From: Nostoc sp. NIES-3756
Lineage (GTDB): Bacteria; Cyanobacteriota; Cyanobacteriia; Cyanobacteriales; Nostocaceae
Length of the DNA: 64,000 nucleotides
Assembly (NCBI RefSeq): GCF_001548375.1
Contig: NZ_AP017295.1
Coordinates: 2,080,501-2,144,500, forward strand
Reading direction: 5' to 3'
Below, piece after piece: positions 19,894-28,877 of this stretch; position 1 is the first letter of the stretch; the number at the start of each line of letters is the position of its first letter. Below the pieces are notes generated by a model. That model saw nothing but the letters and a program-made list of their open reading frames with translations, had not been told where the DNA came from and ran no database searches. Both the position numbers and the translations under genes were made by a program.

Positions 19894-20277
19894 TTAAGCT
19901 TTGTTCTCTGGTGTAGTAAATTGAGTGCGTACCTCAGCAGTAGCATCAGATTCTAAGCGGTGAATTTTTTGGTGTAGATCAGAATCATCACTACTAATTA
20001 TAGTTTCTAAATTAGCAATTCTTTGTTCTAAAAGCTCTATCTCTTGTCCAGAAAAATACGGTGGTTTCGATTTCTTTTCATCAGAACGCCATATAGCTAA
20101 AGTCCCAGCCGTTGCGCCTCCGAGGGCCGCTAAAGGAATAATAGCACCACTGCGAGTTACAGCCGAAAGAGGTATACAAATAGCAAGCATACCAAGCGTT
20201 AACCCCCAAATTTTGGTAGTAGTTGCTACTTTTATATCTTGAGATGGATCTGAATATTTTGGCGATCGCTTACCCAT
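19894..20277 (-). CDS. Small membrane protein with C-terminal coiled coil
   Basis: The 127-residue protein is not assigned to a named family. A polar N terminus (to ~20) precedes two hydrophobic segments (IWGLTLGMLAICIPLSAV and a Gly/Ala-rich IIPLAALGGATAGTLAIW), forming a likely helical hairpin. The C-terminal half (ELLEQRIANLETIIS, then LHQKIHRLESDA) has heptad character and should form a coiled coil. The start codon is the only one that keeps both helices. It may be an oligomeric membrane adaptor of cyanobacteria. It is divergent from the following SDR gene. Confidence 0.6.
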   Translation of the reverse strand: MGKRSPKYSDPSQDIKVATTTKIWGLTLGMLAICIPLSAVTRSGAIIPLAALGGATAGTLAIWRSDEKKSKPPYFSGQEIELLEQRIANLETIISSDDSDLHQKIHRLESDATAEVRTQFTTPENKA

Positions 20278-20469
20278 AACTCACCTAAGATGAATTACTT
20301 ATTAGAGTCGCATAATTACTGAAAAAAATCCCTCCTACATTCGGGCTAAGTATAATTACTTCAATATACTATGCAGCATGGAGGCTCATGTACTCTAACC
20401 AGGTGGAGTAATTACGCGCGATCGCCAATCCTTTGATAGAATCCTCTGAGCGTAAGTGATGAATATTCT

Positions 20470-21147
20470 ATGACAAACGCAGCGAATATCTTTTTAGTTG
20501 GTGCTAGTCGCGGTGTTGGTAGAGAAATTGCCAACTACCTCACCAAACAAAATCTCCAAGTTACAGCACTCCTAAGAAGCGAAAAATCTCGTGCTGAACT
20601 AGAAGCCATAGGCGTTCAGGTGGTATTAGGCGATGCGATGAATGTCAGCGATGTAGAAGGGGCAATTCTCACAGATGAGCCTATCCATACTGTTATTAGT
20701 ACCCTTGGCGGTACACCTTCAGATGTAGAACGACCAGACTACCCAGGAAATAAGCATCTCATTGATGCGGCGCTCAAAGCTGGTGTGCAGAAATTTATCC
20801 TGGTAACTTCTATTGGTACAGGAAATAGCGTGGAAGCTTTAACTCCCCAAGTTTTGGCAGCATTGGGGCCAGTGTTAGTAGAGAAAGGCAAAGCAGAACA
20901 ACATTTAGTTAACAGTGGCCTAACCTACACCATCATCCGTCCTGGGGGGCTGAAATCAGAACCAGCAACAGGAAACGGAGTTTTAACCGAAGATACCAAA
21001 GTTTTAGGTAGTATTCATCGGGCTGATGTAGCACAATTAGTTACCCGCAGTTTGAATTGCGATCGCACTAATAATAAAATCCTGTCAGCTGTAGATAAAA
21101 ATATGTTATTTACCCCAAGAGATTTCGTTGAGTTTAGTTTGGATTAG
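20470..21147 (+). CDS. NAD(P)-binding SDR-like oxidoreductase
   Basis: This 225-residue atypical short-chain dehydrogenase has the NAD(P)-binding Rossmann motif VGASRGVGREIANYL at residues 9-23, a basic loop after strand 2 (LRSEKSRAELE) consistent with NADP(H), and the conserved VISTLGG and FILVTSIGTG strands. The canonical YxxxK is replaced by a GKAEQHLVNSGLTYTIIRPG block, as in NmrA/HSCARG and YwnB-like proteins. Such proteins act as reductases or as redox sensors. The next gene starts 20 bp downstream on the same strand, so the two probably form an operon. Confidence 0.82.
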   Translation: MTNAANIFLVGASRGVGREIANYLTKQNLQVTALLRSEKSRAELEAIGVQVVLGDAMNVSDVEGAILTDEPIHTVISTLGGTPSDVERPDYPGNKHLIDAALKAGVQKFILVTSIGTGNSVEALTPQVLAALGPVLVEKGKAEQHLVNSGLTYTIIRPGGLKSEPATGNGVLTEDTKVLGSIHRADVAQLVTRSLNCDRTNNKILSAVDKNMLFTPRDFVEFSLD

Positions 21148-21167
21148 AACGTGAGTTATTAATTATC

Positions 21168-22043
21168 ATGATATTCACGGACTTTGAACAAACTACAGTT
21201 AAGACAATACAAGCTCAAATCAATCTAGTCAAAGCTGGTCATGGCCCGGCGCTACTTTTATTACATGGCTATCCGCAAACTCATGTGATGTGGCATAAAA
21301 TAGCCCCTCGTCTGGCTGAAAATTTCACTGTGATAGCCACAGACTTAAGAGGATACGGCGACAGTTCCCAACCTGAAAGTCTTCCCAACCACATCAATTA
21401 CTCAAAACGGGTAATGGCGCAGGATCAAGTAGAGGTCATGTCTGAGTTAGGGTATGAGCAATTTTATGTTGTCGGTCATGACCGAGGTGCGCGAGTAGCC
21501 CATCGTATGGCTTTAGACCATCCTCATCGCGTCAAAAAACTTGCCTTACTAGATATTGCACCCACCTACAAGATGTATGCAGCCACTGATAAAGAATTTG
21601 CCACAGCCTATTATCATTGGTTCTTTTTGATTCAAGGTGATAATTTACCCGAAACTCTCATCAGTGCTAACCCCGAATATTACTTACGTCAGTGTTTAGA
21701 AAAGTGGGGTAAAGATTTTTCAGCATTTCATCCTCAAGCTTTAGCCGAGTATATACGCTGCTTTTCTCAGCCTGCGGTTATTCACGCTACCTGCGAAGAT
21801 TATCGTGCTGCGGCCACAATTGATTTAGAGCATGATGAACTAGATATGAAACAAAAGATTCAATGTCCAGTGCTGGTGCTGTGGGGTGAGAAAGGAATTA
21901 TTGGGCGTAAATACAATGTGTTGGAAATTTGGCGAGAACGTGCAATTGATGTAAGCGGTCAGTCTCTACCTTGTGGTCATTTTTTACCAGAAGAAGCACC
22001 ACAGGAGACTTATCAGGCCATTTATGAATTTTTGATTAACTGA
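21168..22043 (+). CDS. Alpha/beta hydrolase, haloacetate dehalogenase-like
   Basis: The 291-residue alpha/beta hydrolase has the oxyanion motif LLHGYPQTHVMWH, the GYGDS loop, and the nucleophile elbow VGHDRGARV, where Asp replaces Ser. Asp nucleophiles are typical of haloalkane and fluoroacetate dehalogenases, and ATDLRGYGDSS and VAHRMALDHP also match the fluoroacetate dehalogenase group. The acid and His are in the region around VLWGEKGIIG and GHFLPEEAP. Epoxide hydrolases share this architecture, so C-X and epoxide cleavage both remain possible. It lies 20 bp after the SDR-like gene and is probably co-transcribed with it. Confidence 0.85.
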   Translation: MIFTDFEQTTVKTIQAQINLVKAGHGPALLLLHGYPQTHVMWHKIAPRLAENFTVIATDLRGYGDSSQPESLPNHINYSKRVMAQDQVEVMSELGYEQFYVVGHDRGARVAHRMALDHPHRVKKLALLDIAPTYKMYAATDKEFATAYYHWFFLIQGDNLPETLISANPEYYLRQCLEKWGKDFSAFHPQALAEYIRCFSQPAVIHATCEDYRAAATIDLEHDELDMKQKIQCPVLVLWGEKGIIGRKYNVLEIWRERAIDVSGQSLPCGHFLPEEAPQETYQAIYEFLIN

Positions 22044-22293
22044 CGAAAGGAAAGTTTGTGCGATCGCAGCTTAAATATTTTGTCACATAATAACTGATAC
22101 CCTTATACCACAAAGGAAACAAGCTACACTTCACTTCCTCTGCTTAACTACAGTATATATACATAAAAATTACATAAACATTAATATTATACATCTTTGA
22201 TTATGATAAATTGTCGCTTAGAGCAACAAAATATACATGCAATAATTTTATATCTGTAAATTTAACATTTTTCAAATCAATCTATTTATAATC

Positions 22294-23436
22294 ATGAATA
22301 TATTGAATTATATCAAACGAATCCCTTTTGAACTTAGATATATCTTTGTCCTTTTTATATCTACAAGAATAGTTCTCACGATTATAGGTAGCTTATCTCA
22401 TACTTTTATAGATAAACAGTATGGGAAACAATACAGTTGGTCAAAATACGTATTTTTTGACATTTGGGGGGTATGGGATTCATTTTGGTATGTCGATATT
22501 GCCACAAATGGCTATTCCCCTATCGGTTCAAATCCTCTCAGCCCTAACCAAACAAATCTTGCCTTTTTCCCTTTGTATCCTCTCCTAATGAATCTTTTAG
22601 GGAGAGTAACCGGAGGAGAATATTTTCTATCAGGAATCTTGATTTCTAATGTTTGTCTACTAATCAGTGGGTTCCTAATCTACCAAATTGTTAAAGCAGA
22701 ATCTACGCAAAGAACTGCTTTAAATGCAGTGAAGTATTTATTTTTATTTCCAGTTGCATTTATCTATTCTGGAGTATTTACGGAATCTCTTTATCTTTGC
22801 ATAACATTACTCTGTTTTTACATGGCTAAAAAACAGAATTGGCTATTAGTAGGCATAATAGGTGCTTGTTTAGCTCTCACAAGGTCGCTTGGTGTTTTCA
22901 TTATTTTGCCATTACTTTATGAATATCTAAGTAGTATAAAGTTTAACCTTAATAAAATTAGACCTAATATTTGTTATTTATTAATAATACCTTTAGGACT
23001 CTTAATCTTTGCTGGCTATAACTATTACATTACAGACAATTTTTTCTTCTTTGCTAATAATCAATCTGCTTGGCAACGTAAACTTATAAATCCAGCACAA
23101 GCATTATGGAAGGGGTTTAGTTCTGGAGTGTTTGAGCCAAATCCCAAAAAATTCTTAGAGTTTATCTTTTCCTTTGTATCTTTAAGTCTACTTGGAATTT
23201 TTTATCGAAAAATTCGGTTTTCTTATTGGCTGTTTGGAATGTATTCAATTTTTATTCCTTTGACAGCAGGAATAGATTCTATGGCTCGCTACGTTTTACC
23301 AATTTTTCCGCTCTATATTATATGTGCAGAACTGAGTAAAAAAAGATATGTGGATCAAGGTTTGACATTGTTTTTAGGAATGTTGCAGGGATGCTTAATG
23401 GTTTTTTGGAGTATAGGTTTTGCACTAGTGGTATAA
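22294..23436 (+). CDS. PIG-V-like mannosyltransferase family membrane protein
   Basis: The 380-residue protein has about nine hydrophobic segments and fits the bacterial PIG-V/GT-C glycosyltransferase group. The first luminal loop carries the family's WDSFWYVDIATNGYS motif with the acidic residues expected to be catalytic, and the AFFPLYPLLMNLLGR motif follows. Members use lipid-linked sugars such as dolichyl- or polyprenyl-phosphate mannose. No polysaccharide cluster is adjacent, and the AT-rich composition differs from flanking genes, which may indicate acquisition. Substrate is not known. Confidence 0.78.
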   Translation: MNILNYIKRIPFELRYIFVLFISTRIVLTIIGSLSHTFIDKQYGKQYSWSKYVFFDIWGVWDSFWYVDIATNGYSPIGSNPLSPNQTNLAFFPLYPLLMNLLGRVTGGEYFLSGILISNVCLLISGFLIYQIVKAESTQRTALNAVKYLFLFPVAFIYSGVFTESLYLCITLLCFYMAKKQNWLLVGIIGACLALTRSLGVFIILPLLYEYLSSIKFNLNKIRPNICYLLIIPLGLLIFAGYNYYITDNFFFFANNQSAWQRKLINPAQALWKGFSSGVFEPNPKKFLEFIFSFVSLSLLGIFYRKIRFSYWLFGMYSIFIPLTAGIDSMARYVLPIFPLYIICAELSKKRYVDQGLTLFLGMLQGCLMVFWSIGFALVV

Positions 23437-23986
23437 ATTTAACTTCACCACTCCTGAAAACATCTAAGCATGGTTTAATGGCGCGTGAGGGTTAAGCTAT
23501 AACGCACCAAAAGATTTGAGTTAAGCGCGTTATGCTGACGCTAACACGCTCTGCGTATATTTCGTCAATCAAATATGAGTCCTATACCTATTGATGATGA
23601 CCTTAATCTTTGTTCAACACACTGGGGAAAAGGTATCAAACTTGATAGTAATGATAAAATTTTTCAATAAATTAAATATTTCTAAAGCTGATACAGCTAG
23701 CTATACTACCCATAATGTTGATTTATCAAGGCTTTTACACCCAAAAACATCAGCCAAGATTAACTTGACTTATGGATTACGTTAAGAGAAACTAACTAAT
23801 AATGAATGTGTAGACTTATAAAAATAATAATTTTTGTAAATTTTCTGAGATATTTATTTTGAGAGATGGAACATTAGTTAAAAAATGGCAAGTTTGTGTC
23901 TAAGTAACAATGTTCCTAGAGCTATACATATAGCCTACTGCTAAGGCAGTAAAATACAAGCGTACTTATCGTGGTTGGCCAAGAGT
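23437..23986. other. Spacer before the ycf35 operon
   Basis: This ~550-bp gap contains a GC-rich repeat-like stretch (GCGCGTTATGCTGACGCTAA near 23525) and AT-rich DNA. An open frame at 23591-23785 has no homology or ribosome site that I can see. The operon promoter should lie in the last 150 bp but no clear element was identified. Confidence 0.4.
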
Positions 23987-24196
23987 ATGGAGACACTAGA
24001 GTTTATCATCTTTCCAGACGGTCGGGTACAAGAAAAAGTCACTGGCATTGTGGGTGCTTCCTGCGCTGAGGTTACAGCAGCAATAGAGGCGCAGCTAGGA
24101 CTGGTACTCACTCATGAGCCAACCTCGGAGTTCTTCGCCACGCAAGTGCAGCAATCTAGTGTGGCAAACACGCAAGCGACTTACAGCGATTGGTAA
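23987..24196 (+). CDS. DUF2997 protein
   Basis: The small acidic protein (69 aa from the ATG) has the DUF2997 pattern: an N-terminal IIFPDGRVQEKVTGIVGASC hairpin and a following helix EVTAAIEAQLG, and a Gln/Ser/Thr-rich tail. In cyanobacteria and some other bacteria this family occurs next to Ycf35 and a ferredoxin, as here. Function is not known. A TTG 12 bp upstream would add four residues, but the ATG fits the family better. The downstream ycf35 start is 39 bp away. Confidence 0.75.
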   Translation: METLEFIIFPDGRVQEKVTGIVGASCAEVTAAIEAQLGLVLTHEPTSEFFATQVQQSSVANTQATYSDW

Positions 24197-24235
24197 GTTT
24201 TCACAACAGTTTATTGTCGTTGATTTACAACCACC

Positions 24236-24622
24236 ATGTCACACTTTAGCCAAATCAAGACTCAGATCCGTAACCTTGAATCTTTACAAGATGCGCTCAC
24301 CGAATTGGGCATAGACTGGAAACCAGGGCCAAGAGAAGTACGCGGCTATCGCGGTCAAACCCATCCTGCGGAAATCACCATAGAGCAGGAAAATGGCTAT
24401 GACATCGGCTTTAGATGGAATGGCAAAGAATACGAATTAGTAGCTGACTTACAATATTGGCAACAAAATTTATCCGTTGATGGTTTCCTACGTCAAGTAA
24501 CTCAGCGTTACGCTTACCAAACAGTTGTGAAAGAAACCTCTCGTGTAGGCTTTCAAATAGCCGAACAGCAAAAAAATGAAGATGGTTCCATCCGCTTAGT
24601 TGTACAACGCTGGAGTGCGTAA
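24236..24622 (+). CDS. ycf35: DUF1257 protein, Ycf35 homologue
   Basis: The 128-residue protein belongs to DUF1257, known as Ycf35 in red-algal and other plastid genomes. It starts MSHFSQIKTQI, has the conserved RGYRGQ loop, the DIGFRWNGKEYELVADLQYW core and the RYAY segment. The function is unknown, although plastid retention suggests a conserved role in photosynthetic cells. The stop codon TAA overlaps the start ATG of the ferredoxin gene by one base (TAATG), which indicates translational coupling with the iron-sulfur protein. Confidence 0.88.
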   Translation: MSHFSQIKTQIRNLESLQDALTELGIDWKPGPREVRGYRGQTHPAEITIEQENGYDIGFRWNGKEYELVADLQYWQQNLSVDGFLRQVTQRYAYQTVVKETSRVGFQIAEQQKNEDGSIRLVVQRWSA

Positions 24623-25083
24623 TGGCCGATTTTCTGCCGTCGCCGGAAGACCAAGAAGATAACCGTTCCGGTTTTGAACCAGAACTAGGGGGCTTTTTAC
24701 GGGATGCTCCAGAACGTTCTGGTTTTGAACCAGAATTAGGTGGGATGCTGCGACAAAAGGGTGTTTACGTTGATGAAATCACCTGTATTGGTTGCAAACA
24801 TTGCGCCCACGTTGCGCGTAACACCTTCTATATTGAGCCTGATTATGGGCGATCGCGTGTAATTCGTCAAGATGGGGACGCGGAAGAAGTTATTCAAGAA
24901 GCAATTGACACCTGTCCGGTTGATTGTATTCATTGGGTTGATTACACCGAACTGAAAAACTTAGAAGAAGAACGCAAATTCCAGGTAATTCCTGTTGTTG
25001 GCTACCCAATAGACCAGGCAGTTGTAACTACCGAAAAGCGGCGGAGAAAACAAAAATCAAAAAATAAAAAATCCCGTTATTAA
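24622..25083 (+). CDS. Ferredoxin with a duplicated N-terminal motif
   Basis: The 153-residue protein has a single cluster domain, with CIGCKHC near residues 52-58 and CPVDC near residue 95, consistent with one [4Fe-4S] centre. Before the domain are two copies of a 12-residue motif, RSGFEPELGGFL and RSGFEPELGGML, separated by six residues; this unusual tail may dock a partner. The C-terminus is strongly basic (KRRRKQKSKNKKS). The start overlaps the ycf35 stop. Co-translation with Ycf35 and DUF2997 suggests a small redox complex; the electron donor and acceptor are unknown. Confidence 0.86.
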   Translation: MADFLPSPEDQEDNRSGFEPELGGFLRDAPERSGFEPELGGMLRQKGVYVDEITCIGCKHCAHVARNTFYIEPDYGRSRVIRQDGDAEEVIQEAIDTCPVDCIHWVDYTELKNLEEERKFQVIPVVGYPIDQAVVTTEKRRRKQKSKNKKSRY

Positions 25084-25109
25084 GATAATAAAATCTGTTT
25101 ATAAAGTAG

Positions 25110-25140
25110 AAGGGCTGGTATATTCAGCCCTTTTATTTTT
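25110..25140 (+). terminator. Rho-independent terminator of the ycf35-ferredoxin operon
   Basis: Stem AAGGGCTG / CAGCCCTT around GTATATT, followed by TTATTTTTG, 27 bp after the ferredoxin stop codon. Confidence 0.82.
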
Positions 25141-25189
25141 GCTATTGCCTATTTAGAAACAATCCAATTAAGAAGTCATAATTAATATT

Positions 25190-25483
25190 TTATTTAAGAT
25201 TTAAAGGGTCATGTTGTGAAAGCAACTTTTCTACTTTCGCCTCATCAATGCGAGCTGCTATCCTTCTGGCTTCATGTGAATCTCTAGTAGTTTTAGCTAG
25301 TGTAAAAGTTGAACCCACCGAAAAAGCTAAACCCATACCCATAAAACCTTTTACCCAATTATCGACGGGTAAATTTACAATTCCGAAACTAGTCATAGAA
25401 ACAGACAGCACAAAAGCTGCCCATGTTTGAATAACCCAAGCTGCGCTATCTTTTTGCGGCCCAATCGTTTGCATATTGTCCAC
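25190..25483 (-). CDS. YiaA/YiaB-family inner membrane protein
   Basis: This 97-residue protein has two hydrophobic helices (TWAAFVLSVSMTSFGIVNL and KGFMGMGLAFSVGSTFTL) followed by the LAKTTRDSHEARR motif. That arrangement, and the conserved KTxRDxxE after helix 2, match the YiaA/YiaB two-helix domain. The function is unknown and E. coli homologues are dispensable. The C-terminal tail is charged and soluble. The gene is convergent with the ferredoxin operon. Confidence 0.78.
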   Translation of the reverse strand: MDNMQTIGPQKDSAAWVIQTWAAFVLSVSMTSFGIVNLPVDNWVKGFMGMGLAFSVGSTFTLAKTTRDSHEARRIAARIDEAKVEKLLSQHDPLNLK

Positions 25484-25587
25484 CTGAATTAACGTGACTT
25501 AGCTGTGATTGTATTAACAAATAAAATCACTAGTATGAAACACAGAACCACTTTAGTGACTGGACTCAAACAACTAATTCACAAATC

Positions 25588-25766
25588 ATTAAATTAACGT
25601 GAGTTCGACGGCTGGAAAAACCCCTCTCCAAACCTCTCCCCTAAGAGGAGAGAGGCTTTAAAAGCTTAATTTTTCGTTGATATCTCATACTATATACTCC
25701 CCTCTCCGCATCGGAGAGGGGTTGGGGGAGAGGTCAAAAAAGACTGGTCGAACTCACATTAAATTA
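25588..25766. mobile_element. MITE-like element A with 9-bp target duplication
   Basis: An element of about 161 bp (25597-25757) is bounded by inverted ends ACGTGAGTTCGAC and GTCGAACTCAC. It is flanked by perfect 9-bp direct repeats ATTAAATTA (25588-25596 and 25758-25766). It contains internal GC-rich palindromes (CCCCTCTCC...GGAGAGGGG) and no coding capacity. A related element with its own duplication is at 28640-28810. Confidence 0.75.
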
Positions 25767-25847
25767 AGTAAGAACTGGCACAAAAAATGTACCAGTTTCA
25801 CAAGTGGCATTATCTTTAAATAGTCAATAGCCACTTTTTGAAACTGT

Positions 25848-25880
25848 GGACTAATGACTAATGACTAATGACTAATGACT
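25848..25880. repeat. Tandem GACTAAT heptamers
   Basis: Four to five GACTAAT units (the complement of the GTCATTA family) immediately downstream of the DUF4335 gene on the minus strand. Confidence 0.8.
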
Positions 25881-25886
25881 ATTCAT

Positions 25887-27455
25887 TTATTCAGACTCAG
25901 GGAAAGTTTGAACTTTACCATCAGGACTGAGAAGAACGCGAATCCTGGTCATTTGTCCAGAACGATTGGCAGAAACAAAGGGTTCGCCAATAGCAGGCAT
26001 TCCAGCCATCTCAATATTATCTCTAGCGGCTTTACCTAAAGGTAATATCCGCTCAATTGAGCCATCAACTCCTAGTAAGAGACTATACTCTAAGGTTTGT
26101 GAAAATCCTGAGGGTGGTTGCCAACGCTTTCTGAGAAATTCTCTAGCTTCTGCTACCTGGGGTGTATCAAATAGGGTATCAGAGTTATTTGTAGAAACTA
26201 CTGCCCTATTTGAGGGGGTTTTAGGTTTATCCCCTCTATCTATGAATGGGCTAGTATCGGGCGCTTCTAAAGGGGTATTAACTGAAGAATTGCTTCTGCT
26301 CCGCACTGGTTGTGTAGTTACAGGCGAGACTTGAGGAATTGGATTGGGAATGGTGGCTAATGGCGGGGGTACGGGTGGAATACTAGATGAGGTGCTGCTT
26401 GTAGAGGTAGATAATCTAGGGGGTAAACTGCGCTTGAGAGTAATTCCCTGTGGATTAATTGATGTTGTGGGATTAGGTTGAATAGCAATTTGTTGTCCTG
26501 GAAGAGTAGGAGACGAATTGCTAGGGAGAGACGGAATTTGTAGCTGAGGTTGATTCTGTCCTGGTTTGGTTCTCAGAGAATTTGGTACTAAAGCAGAATT
26601 TGTAATGTTAGGAGGAAGGGGAGTTATAGGTAAAGTCGCACTTGGGGGCGGCGGAGTTGAACCTATAGGTAGAGGTGATAAATTATTTGAAGGGGTAATT
26701 TCAGCCTGAGGTGCAGGAACGTTAGGTGCAGGTGCTGGTTGTAAAGCAATTTGTTGGTTGGTGGAATTATTCGTTTTAGCTACCTGTTGGTCTTTTTGCC
26801 TATTATTAGCATATTGCCAAGTTAAAGGCGTTAAACCTAAAGCTAATACTAATACAGCCGCAACAGGAGTCCATGCGGGTAATCGCGCTACAGAACTGGT
26901 GTTATTCAGGGCTGGTAAAGCCATTACATCTGTTGAGTATTCGTCTAAAGCTGTTGCTAAATCGAACAGTTGCAGTAGGCTTAGTTGAATAAATGGGCCT
27001 GATACGGGATTAGCTAAGGAACCAAGATAAAGATTGTGCGTTAAATTATCGCCGGGTTCTAAATAGATGCTTGTCCCTAATATTTGGGGTGTAAAAGATT
27101 TTGATGTTGTAGGTAAGAGTGCAGCTTGATAAGAATCTGTTAAATCTTGGTTAGTTACTTTAGTGGAATCCTCAACTCCAGAGAAACTGAGCCAAAAGCT
27201 TTCCGGTGGCTGTTGGAGAAATTGCTGTACATAGGTGGTAACAGCATCACATAAGGTTTCTAGTTGATCGCGATCGCCCCGAATTGGTACTCTGTTTTCT
27301 TCTAGCAGTTGAGGATCATCAAAGCGCAACTCAAAAGTTAACTGTCTGAGTACAGGTTTACCCATCCAACGGGATAACGGGGAGCTTTGCGCCAATACTT
27401 CTAGCGTACAAGTAGGTGGTGTGTAGCGACGAATGACAGAATTAGATAGAGGCAT
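25887..27455 (-). CDS. DUF4335 domain protein
   Basis: The 522-residue cyanobacterial protein has an N-terminal DUF4335 domain (~1-185; it begins with SVIRRYTPPTCTLEVLAQ and includes LRFDDPQ). A single transmembrane helix follows (VAAVLVLALGLTPLTWQYA, ~195-213), then a long Pro/Ser/Thr/Asn-rich linker (~225-410) and a compact C-terminal domain (~425-522) ending in a strand-rich SLLLGVDGSIERILPLG segment. It resembles a membrane-anchored protein with cytoplasmic and extracytoplasmic halves. It lies 25 bp downstream of DUF3038 on the same strand, an arrangement conserved in cyanobacteria. Function is unknown. Confidence 0.8.
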   Translation of the reverse strand: MPLSNSVIRRYTPPTCTLEVLAQSSPLSRWMGKPVLRQLTFELRFDDPQLLEENRVPIRGDRDQLETLCDAVTTYVQQFLQQPPESFWLSFSGVEDSTKVTNQDLTDSYQAALLPTTSKSFTPQILGTSIYLEPGDNLTHNLYLGSLANPVSGPFIQLSLLQLFDLATALDEYSTDVMALPALNNTSSVARLPAWTPVAAVLVLALGLTPLTWQYANNRQKDQQVAKTNNSTNQQIALQPAPAPNVPAPQAEITPSNNLSPLPIGSTPPPPSATLPITPLPPNITNSALVPNSLRTKPGQNQPQLQIPSLPSNSSPTLPGQQIAIQPNPTTSINPQGITLKRSLPPRLSTSTSSTSSSIPPVPPPLATIPNPIPQVSPVTTQPVRSRSNSSVNTPLEAPDTSPFIDRGDKPKTPSNRAVVSTNNSDTLFDTPQVAEAREFLRKRWQPPSGFSQTLEYSLLLGVDGSIERILPLGKAARDNIEMAGMPAIGEPFVSANRSGQMTRIRVLLSPDGKVQTFPESE

Positions 27456-27480
27456 GGCAAGAACAGCGAAGGAGATGTTT

Positions 27481-28086
27481 TCAAGGTTTTGCGGAACGGT
27501 CGATGAGTGCTAGCCAGAGACGGCGGTGTCCACCAGGGGCGCTATAAAACAGCAAATCTACAAGCAGTTTGAGCGCCAGGTGTGTTAATAAATCCGTCGA
27601 GATTTGCTCGTCCTCTTCCATCCGCTCTTGGTAGGTGTTGCAGAAAGCATCTATGTAATCTCCAAGTAAAGCAGCCTGATGAGGTTCCCGATTCTTTCCC
27701 GCCATTTGTTCTAGTAAACCTACGGCACGACGGATTAATTCTTGGTGCTGCTGGGCAAGATAGCAGATGATGAGAACAAGCGATCGCGCTTCTTCTACAT
27801 CCAGTTTTTTCCGCCCTCCTTGGCCTTTGCGTAGAGGATTGGACTGACGCAAGCGCCATAAAGCTACACGGTCTGGAACTTTCGACTCTAAATTAAGATT
27901 AGTCGCAGCCGAAAGCATCGCTTCCGAACCAATTCCAGTCAGGGTTTCCAGAGCCAACAGCACCAAGTCTAACTGAGTTTTGATGTTGTCCCATTCAACT
28001 ACGTTTGGCGTTGGCAGTTTTATTAAATCCTCCCATTGAGAATTGGGAGTAGCTGAATCAGCGGCCGTTTGCATAACTTTTAGCAT
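27481..28086 (-). CDS. DUF3038 domain protein
   Basis: The 201-residue soluble, mostly helical protein matches DUF3038, a cyanobacterial family. Recognisable segments are LDLVLLALETLTGIGSEAML (~40-60), the basic RLRQSNPLRKGQGGRKKL (~78-95), and the helix SLVLIICYLAQQHQELIRRA. No catalytic residues are evident. It is the first gene of a two-gene unit with DUF4335 (25-bp gap), so the two products probably work together, with this one cytoplasmic and the other membrane-anchored. Confidence 0.8.
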   Translation of the reverse strand: MLKVMQTAADSATPNSQWEDLIKLPTPNVVEWDNIKTQLDLVLLALETLTGIGSEAMLSAATNLNLESKVPDRVALWRLRQSNPLRKGQGGRKKLDVEEARSLVLIICYLAQQHQELIRRAVGLLEQMAGKNREPHQAALLGDYIDAFCNTYQERMEEDEQISTDLLTHLALKLLVDLLFYSAPGGHRRLWLALIDRSAKP

Positions 28087-28877
28087 AGGTGATCAGGCTG
28101 GTAGGGGCTGTTGCTGTTACCCATTTTGAAACCAGACTCTTGATCATGAGAGTTGGTTTCTTGTACAAGTTGCTAGTGGATAGCGGTTGGAGGCTAAAGA
28201 TTAGTACTTTATTATGGCTAGGGTTCCGTGACGCTCAAACGATTGTTTTAAGTTGGCTAATTAGTGGGAGAAACCCACAATCAAAGATAAAATCTCTTTT
28301 CTAATTCCTAGCCCCTAGTCTCTAAACCTTTTTTCCAACCCTGTACTAGCTTTTCGTACTTTGGTGAACAGCAATTGTCACTGTCTTACTCTACTAGATG
28401 AAAATTTATTTTCAACAGTGTAGAAAGTAATTTTCCCTGGTAAAATATACTCACTATTATCTAATATTCAAGTACTTAAGTATAATTAAATAACATTAGA
28501 ATTTTTAATATTTGATTTTCAATTAGCAGCATCATCAAGCAGTCGAGACTTTTTAAAAGGATAGAAAGTAATATTTATTGCAATTACTTTATTAATTAAA
28601 TTCATTAAATAAAGGTAGAGAACCGGATGATTCTCTACCTTTGTTTTAGCGTAAGTTCGATAAATCTGATATTACCCCTCTCCAAACCTCTCTCCGTTTG
28701 GGGGAGAGGTTTAAAAACCTTATTTTTTCACAATAAGTTGTACATTTTTAGCCTCTTCCCTACAAGGGAAGGGGTTGGGGTTAGGTTCCGTCGAACTCAC
28801 GTTTGTTTTAAGTGATGAGTAAGGAGTGCTGAGTAATAAGTCTCCTCATCTCCCTTATCTCCTCTTACCTTTTACTT
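28087..28877. other. Long spacer with MITE-like element B
   Basis: This 790-bp gap contains the DUF3038 upstream region, AT-rich DNA (28320-28620), and the MITE-like element at 28640-28810. Open frames at 28089-28304 and 28627-28815 have no supporting features; the second is the element itself. Confidence 0.5.
28640..28810. mobile_element. MITE-like element B with 9-bp target duplication
   Basis: An element of about 153 bp (28649-28801) is bounded by GCGTAAGTTCGA and TCGAACTCACG. Perfect 9-bp direct repeats TTTGTTTTA flank it (28640-28648 and 28802-28810). It shares ends and a CCCCTCTCCAAACCTCTC segment with element A, but its right half differs. It is non-coding. Confidence 0.75.

Noticed and set aside
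19744..19956. 70-codon frame overlapping the small membrane protein gene
   Set aside because: It overlaps the better supported opposite-strand gene and has no family match.
23591..23785. 64-codon open frame before the ycf35 operon
   Set aside because: No ribosome site, no recognisable family, and composition like the surrounding spacer.
28089..28304. 71-codon frame just upstream of DUF3038
   Set aside because: It occupies the likely promoter region on the opposite strand and has no supporting motifs.
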